A stretch of DNA of 64,000 bases, from the NCBI RefSeq assembly GCF_026240095.1, contig NZ_JAPIVG010000001.1, positions 930,001 to 994,000 on the forward strand, read 5' to 3'. Of this stretch, positions 52,485 through 62,700 are shown piece after piece (the stretch's first letter is position 1; each line of letters starts with the position of its first letter). A program made the translations under genes and the position numbers. The notes beneath the pieces are model-generated. The model was not told the DNA's origin. It searched no databases and saw only the letters and a program-made list of their open reading frames with translations. Source of the DNA: Pedobacter sandarakinus. GTDB lineage: Bacteria > Bacteroidota > Bacteroidia > Sphingobacteriales > Sphingobacteriaceae.

Positions 52485-54593
52485 TTATTCTTTATCTGAA
52501 GCGGGATTTATTCCACCAACCTCGTTGTTGATATCAGTATCACCCACGCCATCGTGTATCAATCCTTCTGCGGCAGGTGTTTGGTCGCCCGTTCCGTTAA
52601 CAAACTCATCATAAGTTGTACGCGTATCGAAAGGTCTTTTTCCTAAAATTTCCTCTAAATCAGCCTGGAACAGAATTTCCTTTTCCAAAAGCTTCTGCGC
52701 CAATTTTTCAAGTCCTTCTTGCTTATCTAAAAGCAATTGTTTGGTTTTGATATAAACATCGCCAATCAATTTACGCACTTCAACATCAATTAATTCTGAT
52801 GTTTTATCTGAGTAGGGTTTGTTAAAGTTATATTCATTTTGTGGATCATGGAAAGACACATTTCCAACGGCATCATTCATACCGTAAATGCTAACCATTG
52901 CATAAGAAAGCTTGGTAATGCGTTCCAAATCATTTTGTGCGCCTGTAGAAATTTTACCAAAAGTAATATCTTCCGCAACACGTCCACCCATCGTCATACA
53001 CATACCGTCTATTAGCTGTTCGGTGGTATACAAAAACTGTTCTTTGGGTAAATATTGCGCATAACCTAAGGCAGCAACACCACGCGGAACAATAGATACT
53101 TTAACCAATGGATCGGCGTGTTCTAAAAACCAACCAGCGATGGCATGGCCAGCCTCATGGTAAGCTACTATGCGTTTCTCTTCTGGAGAAATAATTTTAT
53201 TTTTCTTTTCTAGACCACCAATAACTCGGTCAATAGCATCCTGGAAATCCTGCATATCTACCTGTTCTTTGTTTCTACGAGCTGCGATTAGTGCTGCCTC
53301 ATTACAAACATTGGCAATCTCTGCTCCTGCAAAACCCGGGGTTTGTGCCGATAATTTCTTGGCATCTACCTCTTCAGCGGTTTTAATTGGCTTCAAGTGT
53401 ACATTAAAAATATGCTCACGTCCAACTAAATCGGGTTTATCAATCGAGATTTGTCTGTCAAAACGGCCAGGTCTCAACAATGCAGAATCCAATACATCCG
53501 GACGGTTGGTAGCGGCAAGAATGATAATTCCAGAATCTGTTCCAAAACCATCCATCTCTACCAACAGCTGGTTTAGTGTATTTTCACGTTCATCATTTCC
53601 GCCCATTACACTGTTTTTACCACGTGCACGACCGATTGCATCTACCTCATCAATAAAGATGATACATGGTGCTTTATCTTTTGCTTGTTTAAACAAATCC
53701 CTCACTCTAGATGCACCTACACCAACAAACATTTCCACGAAATCTGATCCAGATAAAGAGAAAAAGGGAACCTGAGCCTCACCGGCAACCGCCTTAGCGA
53801 GTAAAGTTTTACCGGTACCCGGAGAACCCACTAACAGCGCTCCTTTGGGAATTTTACCTCCCAGATTAGTATATTTTTTAGGGTTTTTCAGAAAATCTAC
53901 AATCTCCATCACCTCTTGTTTGGCCTCTTCTAAACCAGCAACATCGTTAAAGGTTATGTTAACCTGACTCTCTTTATCAAATAGTGTAGCTTTAGATTTA
54001 CCAATACTAAAAATCTGGCCACCACCACCTGCACCACCGCCCATCCGGCGCATCATAAAAATCCAAAATCCGATTAACAATAACAGGGGTAAGCCAATGT
54101 TAAGCAGCAAACCCAAAAACGGATTGCTCCTGCTTTCTTTATCGGCCAAAATTCTTGGTTGGTCTGCAGGAAGATTCTTTTGAGATTCTGCTAACTGCTT
54201 GTCCAACCCATCCATAGTACCTGCTGTGAAATAAACAGTTGGTCCAGTATTCACCGCAGAAAAAGAACTGTTACTTTTGTACTGTTTGTATTCCGGTTTA
54301 TTCTTTAAAGCATCTGGCTTAATATAAACCTCTACTTTTACCAAATCCTCGGCTTTGTAAGCCACCAAACGTTCAACATCTCCGGTTAAAAGCATTTTGC
54401 TTTCAAATTCCGGGTAGGTTACTTTCTTCCCGCCATCACTCGTAAAAAAGACTTGTGCCGCGATTACGGCAAGAATGATAGCCGCATAAATCCAAAATAC
54501 GTTAAATTTTGGTCCCTTTTGTGGCTTTTTTGGGATGTTAGGAATCCTTTTCCCAAGTTTCTTGTTGTCGTTTGTATTTTGATTATCGTTCAT
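52485..54593 (-). CDS. ftsH: ATP-dependent zinc metalloprotease FtsH
   Basis: The 702-aa membrane protease has two N-terminal membrane helices (about 32-49 and 158-181) flanking a periplasmic domain. The AAA+ domain has Walker A GSPGTGKT (256-263), Walker B IIFIDEVDAIGRARG and LRPGRFDRQI. The M41 protease domain has HEAGH (H479, E480, H483). It degrades misfolded and short-lived membrane proteins as a hexamer. It follows rsfS after 27 bp. Confidence 0.97.
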   Translation of the reverse strand: MNDNQNTNDNKKLGKRIPNIPKKPQKGPKFNVFWIYAAIILAVIAAQVFFTSDGGKKVTYPEFESKMLLTGDVERLVAYKAEDLVKVEVYIKPDALKNKPEYKQYKSNSSFSAVNTGPTVYFTAGTMDGLDKQLAESQKNLPADQPRILADKESRSNPFLGLLLNIGLPLLLLIGFWIFMMRRMGGGAGGGGQIFSIGKSKATLFDKESQVNITFNDVAGLEEAKQEVMEIVDFLKNPKKYTNLGGKIPKGALLVGSPGTGKTLLAKAVAGEAQVPFFSLSGSDFVEMFVGVGASRVRDLFKQAKDKAPCIIFIDEVDAIGRARGKNSVMGGNDERENTLNQLLVEMDGFGTDSGIIILAATNRPDVLDSALLRPGRFDRQISIDKPDLVGREHIFNVHLKPIKTAEEVDAKKLSAQTPGFAGAEIANVCNEAALIAARRNKEQVDMQDFQDAIDRVIGGLEKKNKIISPEEKRIVAYHEAGHAIAGWFLEHADPLVKVSIVPRGVAALGYAQYLPKEQFLYTTEQLIDGMCMTMGGRVAEDITFGKISTGAQNDLERITKLSYAMVSIYGMNDAVGNVSFHDPQNEYNFNKPYSDKTSELIDVEVRKLIGDVYIKTKQLLLDKQEGLEKLAQKLLEKEILFQADLEEILGKRPFDTRTTYDEFVNGTGDQTPAAEGLIHDGVGDTDINNEVGGINPASDKE

Positions 54594-54620
54594 TTTTCTT
54601 TTTCAAAATGGTTCTAGAGG

Positions 54621-54995
54621 TTATGCGCTTTGGTAATTTGTACTCTCAGCATCGCCCCACAATTCTTCTATGCCATAAAAATGGCGTTTTTCAGTCTTAA
54701 AAATATGTACTACTACATCGAAGTAATCAAGAATAATCCAATCTGCAGATTCAAATCCTTCTTTGTGCCTTGGATCGGCTTGGGTTGCTTTGTATATTTC
54801 TTTTTCAACACTATCTGCTATCGCTTTAACTTGCGTGGCAGAGTTTGCGCTGGCAATAATAAAATAATCTGCTACTGAGGTATGTATATTTCTTAGATCT
54901 AACCGCACTATATCTTCTCCTTTTTTCTCTTGTATGCCGTGTACAGCCAACTCAGAAAGGTAAGTAGAAAGGGCTACTAATTTCTTTTTTACCAT
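54621..54995 (-). CDS. rsfS: Ribosomal silencing factor RsfS
   Basis: The 124-aa protein matches the Iojap/RsfS family (DIVRLDLRNIHTSVADYFII, SANSATQVKAIADSVEKE, DWIILDYFDVVVHIF, RHFYGIEELWGDAE). It binds L14 and prevents subunit joining under nutrient limitation. It is the first gene of the rsfS-ftsH unit and divergent from birA with 44 bp between starts. Confidence 0.94.
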   Translation of the reverse strand: MVKKKLVALSTYLSELAVHGIQEKKGEDIVRLDLRNIHTSVADYFIIASANSATQVKAIADSVEKEIYKATQADPRHKEGFESADWIILDYFDVVVHIFKTEKRHFYGIEELWGDAESTNYQSA

Positions 54996-55005
54996 TAAAA
55001 TGCTT

Positions 55006-55013
55006 TAATTTTG
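55006..55013 (+). promoter_or_regulatory. -7 promoter element of birA
   Basis: TAATTTTG is a perfect TAnnTTTG match, 26 nt upstream of the TTG start. It lies in the short divergent region shared with rsfS. Confidence 0.45.
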
Positions 55014-55039
55014 GAATCACAATATTATAAATTCAACAC

Positions 55040-55816
55040 TTGCAAAATAACACTTTTTCGACACTATTTGTTGGTCAAAATTTTATCAAATTAAAAGAAG
55101 TCGATTCTACAAATAACTTTTTAAAAGATTTGTTGTCAAAATCCGAGCCATTAGCAGACGGGACTGTAATTATGGCAGACAATCAATTTGCAGGCAGAGG
55201 GCAACAAGCGCAGGTATGGTTAAGCGAGGCTGGCCAGAACATAAGCTTAAGTTTGTATTTAAACACATCATTCCTTCCGCTTAATAAGCAGTTTTACCTA
55301 AACATCGCAGTAAGTTTAGCGGTTGGAGAAGCTGTTTCAAGCTTTTTAACCACTAACATTAAGGTGAAATGGCCAAACGATATTTATTTTGGCAGCAAAA
55401 AACTTGGTGGAATTCTTATTGAAAATACACTAAAAGGCGCTCATTTAAAATCGTCTGTTATTGGCGTAGGTTTAAACATCAATCAACAACGATTTACAGA
55501 CAATATAGCTGATAGGGCCATTTCTCTCTTTAATATTTTAGGGAAAGAAACGGATCTTATGCTTATTTCAAATCAGTTTCTCATCTTTATGGAGAAATAT
55601 TACTTCATGCTGAAGGCAGGTGAATATCAACTTTTACAAAACAATTACTTAAAGCAACTTTACAATTTCGATATTTCAGCATCTTACTCTTTTAATGGAG
55701 GGGTTTTTGAAGGGGTTATCAAAGGGGTTACAGATACCGGACAGCTGATCTTGGAAACAAGCAATGAACTGAAATCTTTCAATTTTAAAGAGATAGAATT
55801 AATACACACAAAATAA
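55040..55816 (+). CDS. birA: Biotin--[acetyl-CoA-carboxylase] ligase (monofunctional)
   Basis: The 258-aa enzyme attaches biotin to carrier proteins. It shows EVDSTNNFLKDLL, the biotinyl-AMP loop FAGRGQQ, LNTSFLPLNKQFYLNIAVSL, VKWPNDIYFGSKKLGGILIE and a small C-terminal domain. There is no N-terminal helix-turn-helix, so it cannot act as the BirA repressor. The start is a TTG at 55040; the next residues (QNNTFSTLFVGQNF) look family-like and no ATG lies nearby. Confidence 0.92.
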   Translation: MQNNTFSTLFVGQNFIKLKEVDSTNNFLKDLLSKSEPLADGTVIMADNQFAGRGQQAQVWLSEAGQNISLSLYLNTSFLPLNKQFYLNIAVSLAVGEAVSSFLTTNIKVKWPNDIYFGSKKLGGILIENTLKGAHLKSSVIGVGLNINQQRFTDNIADRAISLFNILGKETDLMLISNQFLIFMEKYYFMLKAGEYQLLQNNYLKQLYNFDISASYSFNGGVFEGVIKGVTDTGQLILETSNELKSFNFKEIELIHTK

Positions 55817-55823
55817 CATACAA

Positions 55824-56273
55824 ATGAAAAAAATCACCTTAGTGCTATCACTGTTAGTAATTACTGTTGCTAGCGCGTTTGCACAAATTGAAAAGCCAGT
55901 AACCTGGTCTTACGCAGCAAAAAAAGTAAGTAAAACCGAAGCGATTTTATACCTGAAAGCTACGATAGATGATAGATGGCATATCTATTCGCAAAACATA
56001 AAAGATGGCGGGCCTGTAAAAACTACGTTTACCTTTTCACCATCTAAAGATTTCGCTTTAGTAGGAAAAACAACTGAACCGAAAGCCATCGTAAAATTTG
56101 AAGATACATTTAAGATGAATGTAAGTTTCTTCGAAAAATCGGTAATTTTTCAGCAGAAAATTAAGCTCAACAAAACGGCTACAGTCGCCAAGGGCAAAGT
56201 AGAATTCATGGTTTGCAACGATAGGCAATGTCTTCCTCCCGAAGAAATAGAATTTAGCATACCTGTTAAGTAA
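55824..56273 (+). CDS. DsbD N-terminal (alpha) domain protein, stand-alone
   Basis: The 149-aa protein has a signal peptide (1-20, ASAFAQ) and a domain like the periplasmic alpha domain of DsbD (WSYAAKKVSKTEAILYLKAT, DDRWHIYSQNI). Two cysteines lie in CNDRQCLPP near the C-terminus and would form the exchange pair. In E. coli this domain is fused to DsbD; here it is a separate gene just upstream, with a terminator between the two. It begins 7 bp after birA. Confidence 0.85.
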   Translation: MKKITLVLSLLVITVASAFAQIEKPVTWSYAAKKVSKTEAILYLKATIDDRWHIYSQNIKDGGPVKTTFTFSPSKDFALVGKTTEPKAIVKFEDTFKMNVSFFEKSVIFQQKIKLNKTATVAKGKVEFMVCNDRQCLPPEEIEFSIPVK

Positions 56274-56291
56274 TTGATCTTTAAATATTTA

Positions 56292-56326
56292 AAAACAGTC
56301 CTGAAATTCAGGACTGTTTCTTTTTA
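56292..56326 (+). terminator. Rho-independent terminator between the DsbD-alpha and DsbD genes
   Basis: AAACAGTCCTGAA (56293-56305) pairs perfectly with TTCAGGACTGTTT (56307-56319), and CTTTTT follows. It implies separate transcription of the two genes. Confidence 0.85.
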
Positions 56327-56413
56327 AAGTAAAATCTATGTTTTGGCGAATAGCTTTCTCTAGTCGTTTATAAAATTATTCTTAATTTCACGGCCACAAT
56401 ACACCCCACACAA

Positions 56414-58096
56414 ATGAAAAAGGTTTTAATACTCTTATTAATGGCCACAATGTTCATCGCATTGCCTGCTATTAAAAGCTATGCTTTTGTAAAGCAAGAT
56501 ACCACAACCACAGCCCTTCCAGATGATATTGTGTTTACAGAAGTTGGTTCTGCTGCAGATAGCGCCGCCAATAGTGCTGTTAAAGATTCGTTAAAGACAG
56601 ATACAACAGAAAAAATAGCCCCGGCCGTGCCGAAGCCTGCTGTGGCTCTCCCATCGCAAGGTCTACTTTCTATCTTTGGGGCAGGATTTATTGCCGGTCT
56701 TATTGCCTTTCTACTTCCCTGTATCTTCCCAATGGTGCCTTTAACAGTAAGTTATTTTACTAAACGTGCAGAAAGCAAAGGAAAAGGAATTCAAGGCGCC
56801 GTAATATATGGGGTTTCTATTATTGTGATCTATGTACTTTTAGGTCTTTTAATTACCGTTATTTTTGGCGCCAGTGCATTAAACGAATTGGCGACAGATG
56901 GTTTCTTCAACGTTTTTATCTTCCTTATTTTACTTGTATTTGGTATTTCATTTTTGGGTGCCTTCGAAATAACGCTGCCCAGCTCATTTGTAAATAAGAT
57001 GGATTCCAAATCTGATGCAAAAGGCTTAACAGGAATTTTCTTCATGGCAGCAACTTTAGCTGTTGTTTCATTCTCTTGCACGGGGCCACTAATTGGTACT
57101 TTATTGGTTACCGTAGGGCAGAGCGGCGGCTTTCTGGCCCCAATAATGGGGATGTTTGGATTTTCATTGGCCTTAGCCCTCATATTTGTCGTGTTTGCTA
57201 TTTTTCCGAGTTGGCTAACTGGCTTGCCGAAATCGGGGGGCTGGCTAAATGCAGTAAAAGTGGTGTTAGGCCTTATAGAAATCGCGCTTGCACTAAAGTT
57301 TTTATCAACTGCAGATTTAGCATATCACTGGGGCATATTAGATCGGGAGGTATTTATCTCTATTTGGATTGTAATCTCACTTATACTGGGTTTTTATATC
57401 ATTGGCAAAATCAAATTCTCGCACGATAGCGATCTTCCATACGTATCTACACCACGTTTGTTCATCGCTGGAGCTGCTTTTACGTTCGCGTTTTATTTAC
57501 TTCCCGGTTTATTTGGTGCGCCACTTAAAGCTGTAAGTGCGCTGGTTCCACCAATGGCTACGCAAGATTTTGTTTTAGGACAAGAAAACACATCAGCAGG
57601 AGCCAACAATACGCCAAACCATCCGAAAAGAAAATATTCAGAATTCTTACACATTCCGCACAACATAGATGGTTTTTTCGATTATCAGGAAGCCCTTGCT
57701 TATGCAAAAAGCGTGAAAAAGCCATTATTTCTTGATTTTACCGGCCATGGTTGTGTAAACTGCAGAGAGATGGAAGCGAGAGTTTGGTCAGATCCACGTG
57801 TGCTTAAAAAACTAAAAGAAGATTATATTGTGGTATCTTTATACACAGACGATAAAACTGCTTTACCCGAAACAGAACAATTTGAATCGAAAATTTTGGA
57901 CACTAAAGTGAATACCGTCGGTAAAAAGTTTAAACATTTGCAAGCGGAAAGATTTAATACAATTTCGCAACCTTATTATGTACTTTTAGGCACCGACGAA
58001 AAAGAGTTGGTTACACCGCCTATTGGTGTAGAATTTAATATTGATACCTATTTGCAATACCTCGATAATGGATTATCGGCGTTTGCCAAGAAATAA
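56414..58096 (+). CDS. dsbD: Thiol:disulfide interchange protein DsbD (transmembrane + thioredoxin domains)
   Basis: The 560-aa protein has a signal peptide, a short Ala/Asp/Thr-rich periplasmic linker, and an eight-helix CcdA-like membrane domain (about 90-390; FLLPCIFPMVPLTVSYFTKR with one active Cys and FSCTGPLIGTLL with the other). A C-terminal thioredoxin-like domain has GHGCVNC (C447, C450). It passes electrons from cytoplasmic thioredoxin to periplasmic partners. The alpha domain that normally precedes it is missing and is encoded by the 55824-56273 gene. Confidence 0.93.
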   Translation: MKKVLILLLMATMFIALPAIKSYAFVKQDTTTTALPDDIVFTEVGSAADSAANSAVKDSLKTDTTEKIAPAVPKPAVALPSQGLLSIFGAGFIAGLIAFLLPCIFPMVPLTVSYFTKRAESKGKGIQGAVIYGVSIIVIYVLLGLLITVIFGASALNELATDGFFNVFIFLILLVFGISFLGAFEITLPSSFVNKMDSKSDAKGLTGIFFMAATLAVVSFSCTGPLIGTLLVTVGQSGGFLAPIMGMFGFSLALALIFVVFAIFPSWLTGLPKSGGWLNAVKVVLGLIEIALALKFLSTADLAYHWGILDREVFISIWIVISLILGFYIIGKIKFSHDSDLPYVSTPRLFIAGAAFTFAFYLLPGLFGAPLKAVSALVPPMATQDFVLGQENTSAGANNTPNHPKRKYSEFLHIPHNIDGFFDYQEALAYAKSVKKPLFLDFTGHGCVNCREMEARVWSDPRVLKKLKEDYIVVSLYTDDKTALPETEQFESKILDTKVNTVGKKFKHLQAERFNTISQPYYVLLGTDEKELVTPPIGVEFNIDTYLQYLDNGLSAFAKK

Positions 58097-58100
58097 ACAA

Positions 58101-59084
58101 ATGAATAAGATTAAGCATATTGGTGTTCTTACCTCCGGAGGCGATTCTCCGGGCATGAACGCTGCAATAAGGGCTGTAGTGAGAGCCTCAATTTACTACG
58201 ATATTGAAGTTACCGGCTACATCCGAGGTTATGAAGGGTTAATTAATAATGATTTTATCCCTATGGATCGCAAATCTGTAGCAAACATTATCCAGCGTGG
58301 TGGTACAATTCTTAAAACCGCCCGTAGTGAAGCCTTTAGAACAGTTGAGGGTAGGAAAACGGCATATCAGAATTTAAAAGATAATAACATTGATGCCTTA
58401 GTGGTAATTGGTGGCGACGGAACCTTTACCGGCGCAAACATTTTCTCTAAAGAATTCGATTTCCCAATCATTGGGATGCCCGGAACCATCGACAATGATC
58501 TTGCTGGAACAGACTTTACAATTGGTTACGATTCTGCCATTAATACCGTAATAGACGCAGTAGACCGCATCCGCGATACGGCAGAATCTCACGATCGCTT
58601 GTTTATCGTTGAAGTAATGGGAAGAGACTCGGGTTTAATTGCGCTTAGAAGTGGTATTGGCGTTGGCGCAGAAGCCATCATGATTCCCGAAGCCAATATG
58701 AATGTCGATGATATCTTGCTTAAATTAGAACATAGCCGTAAAGACAAAGCTTCCAAAATCATTATTGTTGCAGAAGGCGATGAAACTGGTGGCGCATTTA
58801 AAGTGGGCGAAATTCTACAAGAAAGATACCCGCATTACGATACTAAAGTTTCCGTTCTGGGGCATATTCAGCGTGGTGGTAAGCCAACCTGTATGGATCG
58901 TGTTTTGGCAAGCAGACTAGGTGTAACCGCAGTAGAAGGCCTAATTAATGGAGAACGTAGCGTTATGGTGGGTCAGGTAAACAGAGAAATTATTTTCACC
59001 CCTTTTGAACATGCAATAAAGCATATCGATGCAGAAAAGGTAAGTTCCAAGTGGCTTAAACTCATTGATATTTTATCTTTCTAA
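58101..59084 (+). CDS. pfkA: ATP-dependent 6-phosphofructokinase
   Basis: The 327-aa enzyme phosphorylates fructose 6-phosphate. It begins at the ATG at 58101 (MNKIKHIGVLTSGGDSPGMN), 4 bp after dsbD. An upstream in-frame start at 58041 lies inside dsbD and is rejected. VIGGDGTFTGA, PGTIDNDLAGTDFTIGYDSA and EVMGRDSGLIAL are the ATP and substrate motifs. GGDGT with Gly at the key position indicates ATP and not pyrophosphate use. A terminator follows at 59100-59136. Confidence 0.95.
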   Translation: MNKIKHIGVLTSGGDSPGMNAAIRAVVRASIYYDIEVTGYIRGYEGLINNDFIPMDRKSVANIIQRGGTILKTARSEAFRTVEGRKTAYQNLKDNNIDALVVIGGDGTFTGANIFSKEFDFPIIGMPGTIDNDLAGTDFTIGYDSAINTVIDAVDRIRDTAESHDRLFIVEVMGRDSGLIALRSGIGVGAEAIMIPEANMNVDDILLKLEHSRKDKASKIIIVAEGDETGGAFKVGEILQERYPHYDTKVSVLGHIQRGGKPTCMDRVLASRLGVTAVEGLINGERSVMVGQVNREIIFTPFEHAIKHIDAEKVSSKWLKLIDILSF

Positions 59085-59099
59085 ACTAAAGAAACAAGA

Positions 59100-59136
59100 A
59101 AAGTCTTTCCCGCACCGGAAAGACTTTCTCATTTTT
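59100..59136 (+). terminator. Rho-independent terminator of pfkA
   Basis: AAAGTCTTTCC (59100-59110) pairs with GGAAAGACTTT (59117-59127), followed by CTCATTTTT. It may also act in reverse on the convergent YbjQ-like gene. Confidence 0.85.
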
Positions 59137-59162
59137 GCCTAGCTTTCGCAATAAGCAATATC

Positions 59163-59486
59163 TTAACCTTCTAAAATTACGGCGGTACCACTGGCACTTA
59201 CCATAAGCATACTACCGCCACTACCCACTGTCTCATAATCCAAATCCACTCCAACCACCGCATTTGCTCCTAATGCCGCTGCATATTGTTGCATTTCATT
59301 AACCGCTGTATCTTTTCCTTCACGCAGCACACGCTCGTAAGAGCTAGATCTACCGCCAACAATATCTGTAATTCCGGCAAACAAATCTTTAAAAATGTTT
59401 GCGCCAATAATTGTTTCTCCAGTTACCAGGCCAATATATTTTACAATTTTTCTGCCCTCAACTGTAGGTGTAGTGGTTACTAACAT
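59163..59486 (-). CDS. YbjQ/UPF0145 family (DUF74) protein
   Basis: The 107-aa protein fits the heavy-metal-binding-annotated UPF0145 family: [40 protein letters not shown] and [18 protein letters not shown]. Members form pentamers; the metal-binding label is not experimentally firm. It is a cytoplasmic stand-alone gene. Confidence 0.88.
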   Translation of the reverse strand: MLVTTTPTVEGRKIVKYIGLVTGETIIGANIFKDLFAGITDIVGGRSSSYERVLREGKDTAVNEMQQYAAALGANAVVGVDLDYETVGSGGSMLMVSASGTAVILEG

Positions 59487-59571
59487 AATATCAATTTTTT
59501 AATAATTAGAACCTAAGCTACATTAATTGTTACATTTTTTTTTAGAAAAAGTTGCTGTTGTATTTCATAGT

Positions 59572-59668
59572 AAAGCAAGCCCCGCTTTCCGTTTCAACCT
59601 TTTTGCGGACGTGGTAAGCAGTTGAAAAAGTTGTTCAACAAAAAGGGTTTACCCTGCAATCGGGTTTA
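59572..59668 (-). repeat. Dispersed two-stem element, copy E
   Basis: On the minus strand it opens TAAACCCGATTGCAGGG and closes GAAACGGAAAGCGGGGCTTGC. CCCG/CGGG form the outer stem. The inner part has CCTTTTTG/CAAAAAGG with a nested GTTGAA/TTCAAC hairpin. It shares the ATTGCAG and GGAAAG inner edges with copy F. Confidence 0.62.
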
Positions 59669-59771
59669 AAACACCTAAGAAAACCCAACTATTTCCCTCC
59701 GGCTAGCAAGTGCTGCAAATTTTTTTTATGCAATTGGGTTTCAGTTTGCATCACTATAAAAACCTTACATT

Positions 59772-62700
59772 ATGAAACCATCAAAAAAACTCTTTATTGG
59801 CTTGCTATTGTTCACGGCAATTGGCGTTAGCGCACAAATGCCTGTATTAGAAGTTGCGCATACTGGCAAACCAACAGAAAACCCTGTAAAGCTCGCCAAA
59901 TTAGGGATAGATGTGCAAATTACCGGCAACATTGCAACTACGGTAATGACCATGATTTTCCATAACAGCAGTAGCCAGGTTTTGGAAGGAGAGCTCACTT
60001 TTCCAATGCCAGAGGGCGTAAGCATTAGTCGTTATGCATTAGACATAAACGGAAAAATGAGATCTGCAGTAGCTGTAGAAAAAGCAAAAGCCACCGAAGT
60101 TTTCGAACGTATAGAACGCCAACGCGTAGACCCTGGTTTGCTAGAAAAAGTAGCAGGCAATAACTTTAGAACCAGAATTTATCCGCTTCCTGCAAACGGA
60201 AACAGAACAATTATTGTAGGCTACGAAGAAGAACTTGCTTTAGATGAAACAGGCGCCCTGCAATACCACTTGCCCTTAAGCTATAACCAACCCATCGCCA
60301 ATTTTTCACTTAAAACAACTGTTTTTGAAAGCATAACCAAACCCCAGTTTACAGAAACGCCCGATGGGAACTTCAACTTAAAAGGAACCGGAAACACTTA
60401 TACCGGGCAAATCAACAAAACTAACTATCAACCTAAAAACGGCTTATCTATCAGTTTGCCGAAACAAAGCAATTTGCCAGAAGTGCAAATGCAGAAAGCA
60501 TCTGAAGGCTATTATTTCCTTGTCAATGTATTCCCGAAAAAACAAAGTAGGGCAAAGCAATGGGGAAATCACCTGGGTTTAATTTGGGATACATCTTTAA
60601 GCGGTTCGCTACGTGATATTAAGAAAGACTTTGATCTTTTAGAGAAAATTATCTCAAAAAAGCAAAACCTCAGCATTACCTTGGGCTTGCTCAACAATAA
60701 CTTTAAAAACGGTGGAACTTTTAATATTTCAAATGGCAACTGGGCAGAACTAAAACAACGTTTAGAAACCCTGGTTTTCGATGGTGGCACCAATTTTAGC
60801 GCCATCAGTTCCCGCAATTTCGGGGCAGACGAATACCTGATATTTAGCGATGGCCTTTCTACATTTGGCCAAAACACGGTAAATCTTAGCAAACCAATTC
60901 ACTGCGTTAATAGCTCACAGAAGGCAGACTACAGTACATTGAAATTTATCAGCCAGAAGTCTGGAGGGCAATTTGTTAACCTCAATGCGCAAAGCCCAAG
61001 CCAAGCTTTTGCACAATTAAATCAAGAAAATCTACAGTTCTTGGGCATAAAAAACGATGCTGATATCCGCCAGGTTTATCCATCTATGCCAGTAAATGTC
61101 AATGGGCATTTATCTGTTGCTGGAATATTAAACGGGCTAAATACCGAGTTTGTACTACAGTTTGGGTATGGAAACAATGTGGTAGCCGAGCAAAAGGTAC
61201 ACCTGAACGGTACTGAGCATGCCCTCAGTAGTATTGATGTAAGCAGAATCTGGGCACAGAAAAAAATTAGTGAAATGGATATTCAATACGAAACCCATAA
61301 AGATGACATTGCCGTTTTAGGCAAGCAGTTTGGCATTGTTACGCGAAATACCAGTTTAATCGTGCTCGAGAATTTAAGTGATTACCTACGTTATGAAATT
61401 ACCCCACCCGATGAATTGAAAAGGGAATACGAAGTGGCTTTGAAACAGCGCCGAAATGAAATTTTGGAACGGAAAACGGATTTAATGGCAGACGCGATAG
61501 CCATGACGAAAGGCTTAAAACAATGGTGGAATACCCGTTTCGAATATACAGAACCTGTAAAATCTAAAGAGAGCTATCCCGTACCAGATCCTGTTGCAAA
61601 CCATACCGTACTCGAGATGGCGATTCCTAGATCTGCTACAAGCCGCAGAGAGACTGAGGCACCACCACGAGTTGCGAGCGCAAAGTTGCCCGCTCCAGTA
61701 GTGAAACGAGATGAATTAACAAACAGCAATAATGCGCTTGCAGATGTGGTAGTGGTAGGTTACGCTACACAGCGCAAAACCGCGATGACGGGAGCGTCTA
61801 CTACAATTGCAAACGAGGCATTGCAGGGGAGGGCTGCTGGCGTAAGCATTACACAAAACCACATACGCGGTGTAAGCAACGCGAGCACAAAAAAGGTTGT
61901 TATAAACCAACCCGTTATTATTGTGCCCGATTTCAAAAGCGACAAAGATTATATGAAATACATATTGGGCACGCCAGACAGCGCCTATCAGGCCTATTTA
62001 AAACAAAGGCCCAACTACCAATCTACACCTATGTTTTACTTTGATGTTGCCAATTGGTTTTACCAGCAAAAGGATAGCGTAAGGGCGCTTACCATTTTAA
62101 GCAGCATTGCCGATTTAGATTTAGAGAATGCAGACCTTTATAAAACGCTTGCGTATAAATTGAAACAAACCGGTAACTATCTGGAAGAAGTTTACATTAC
62201 ACAGCAGGTTCTAAAATGGAGGCCTATGGATGCACAAAGCTATCGCGATTACGCATTAGCCTTGGCTGATGCGGGAAAACATCAACTAGCGCTTGATTAT
62301 TTATATAAGGTTTTAACCTTGGGTTACAATGCCCAAATTGCCAACCGAGATGATGGTATTGAAGAAATTGTAGTGGCAGAAATAAACAACCTCATTACTA
62401 CACAAGGCAAAAAACTAAATACAAAGGCTATTGATAAACAATTGATCACTCCTTTGCCGGTTGATATTCGGGTAGTGTTAAATTGGAATAAAAACGATAC
62501 GGATATCGATTTATGGCTAACAGATCCTACCGGAGAGAAAAGTTATTATGGGAATAATAAAACGAAAATTGGTGGCAGAATGAGTAACGATTTTACAGAT
62601 GGCTACGGACCAGAGCAGTTTATGCTGAAAAGTGCTATTAAAGGGAAATATAAAATTGAAGCAAACTATTATGGCGACAGGCAAATTACCATTAGTGGGC

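Noticed and set aside
58041..58100. Upstream start for pfkA inside dsbD
   Set aside because: The canonical N-terminus MNKIKHIGVLTSGGD starts at 58101, 4 bp after the dsbD stop codon.
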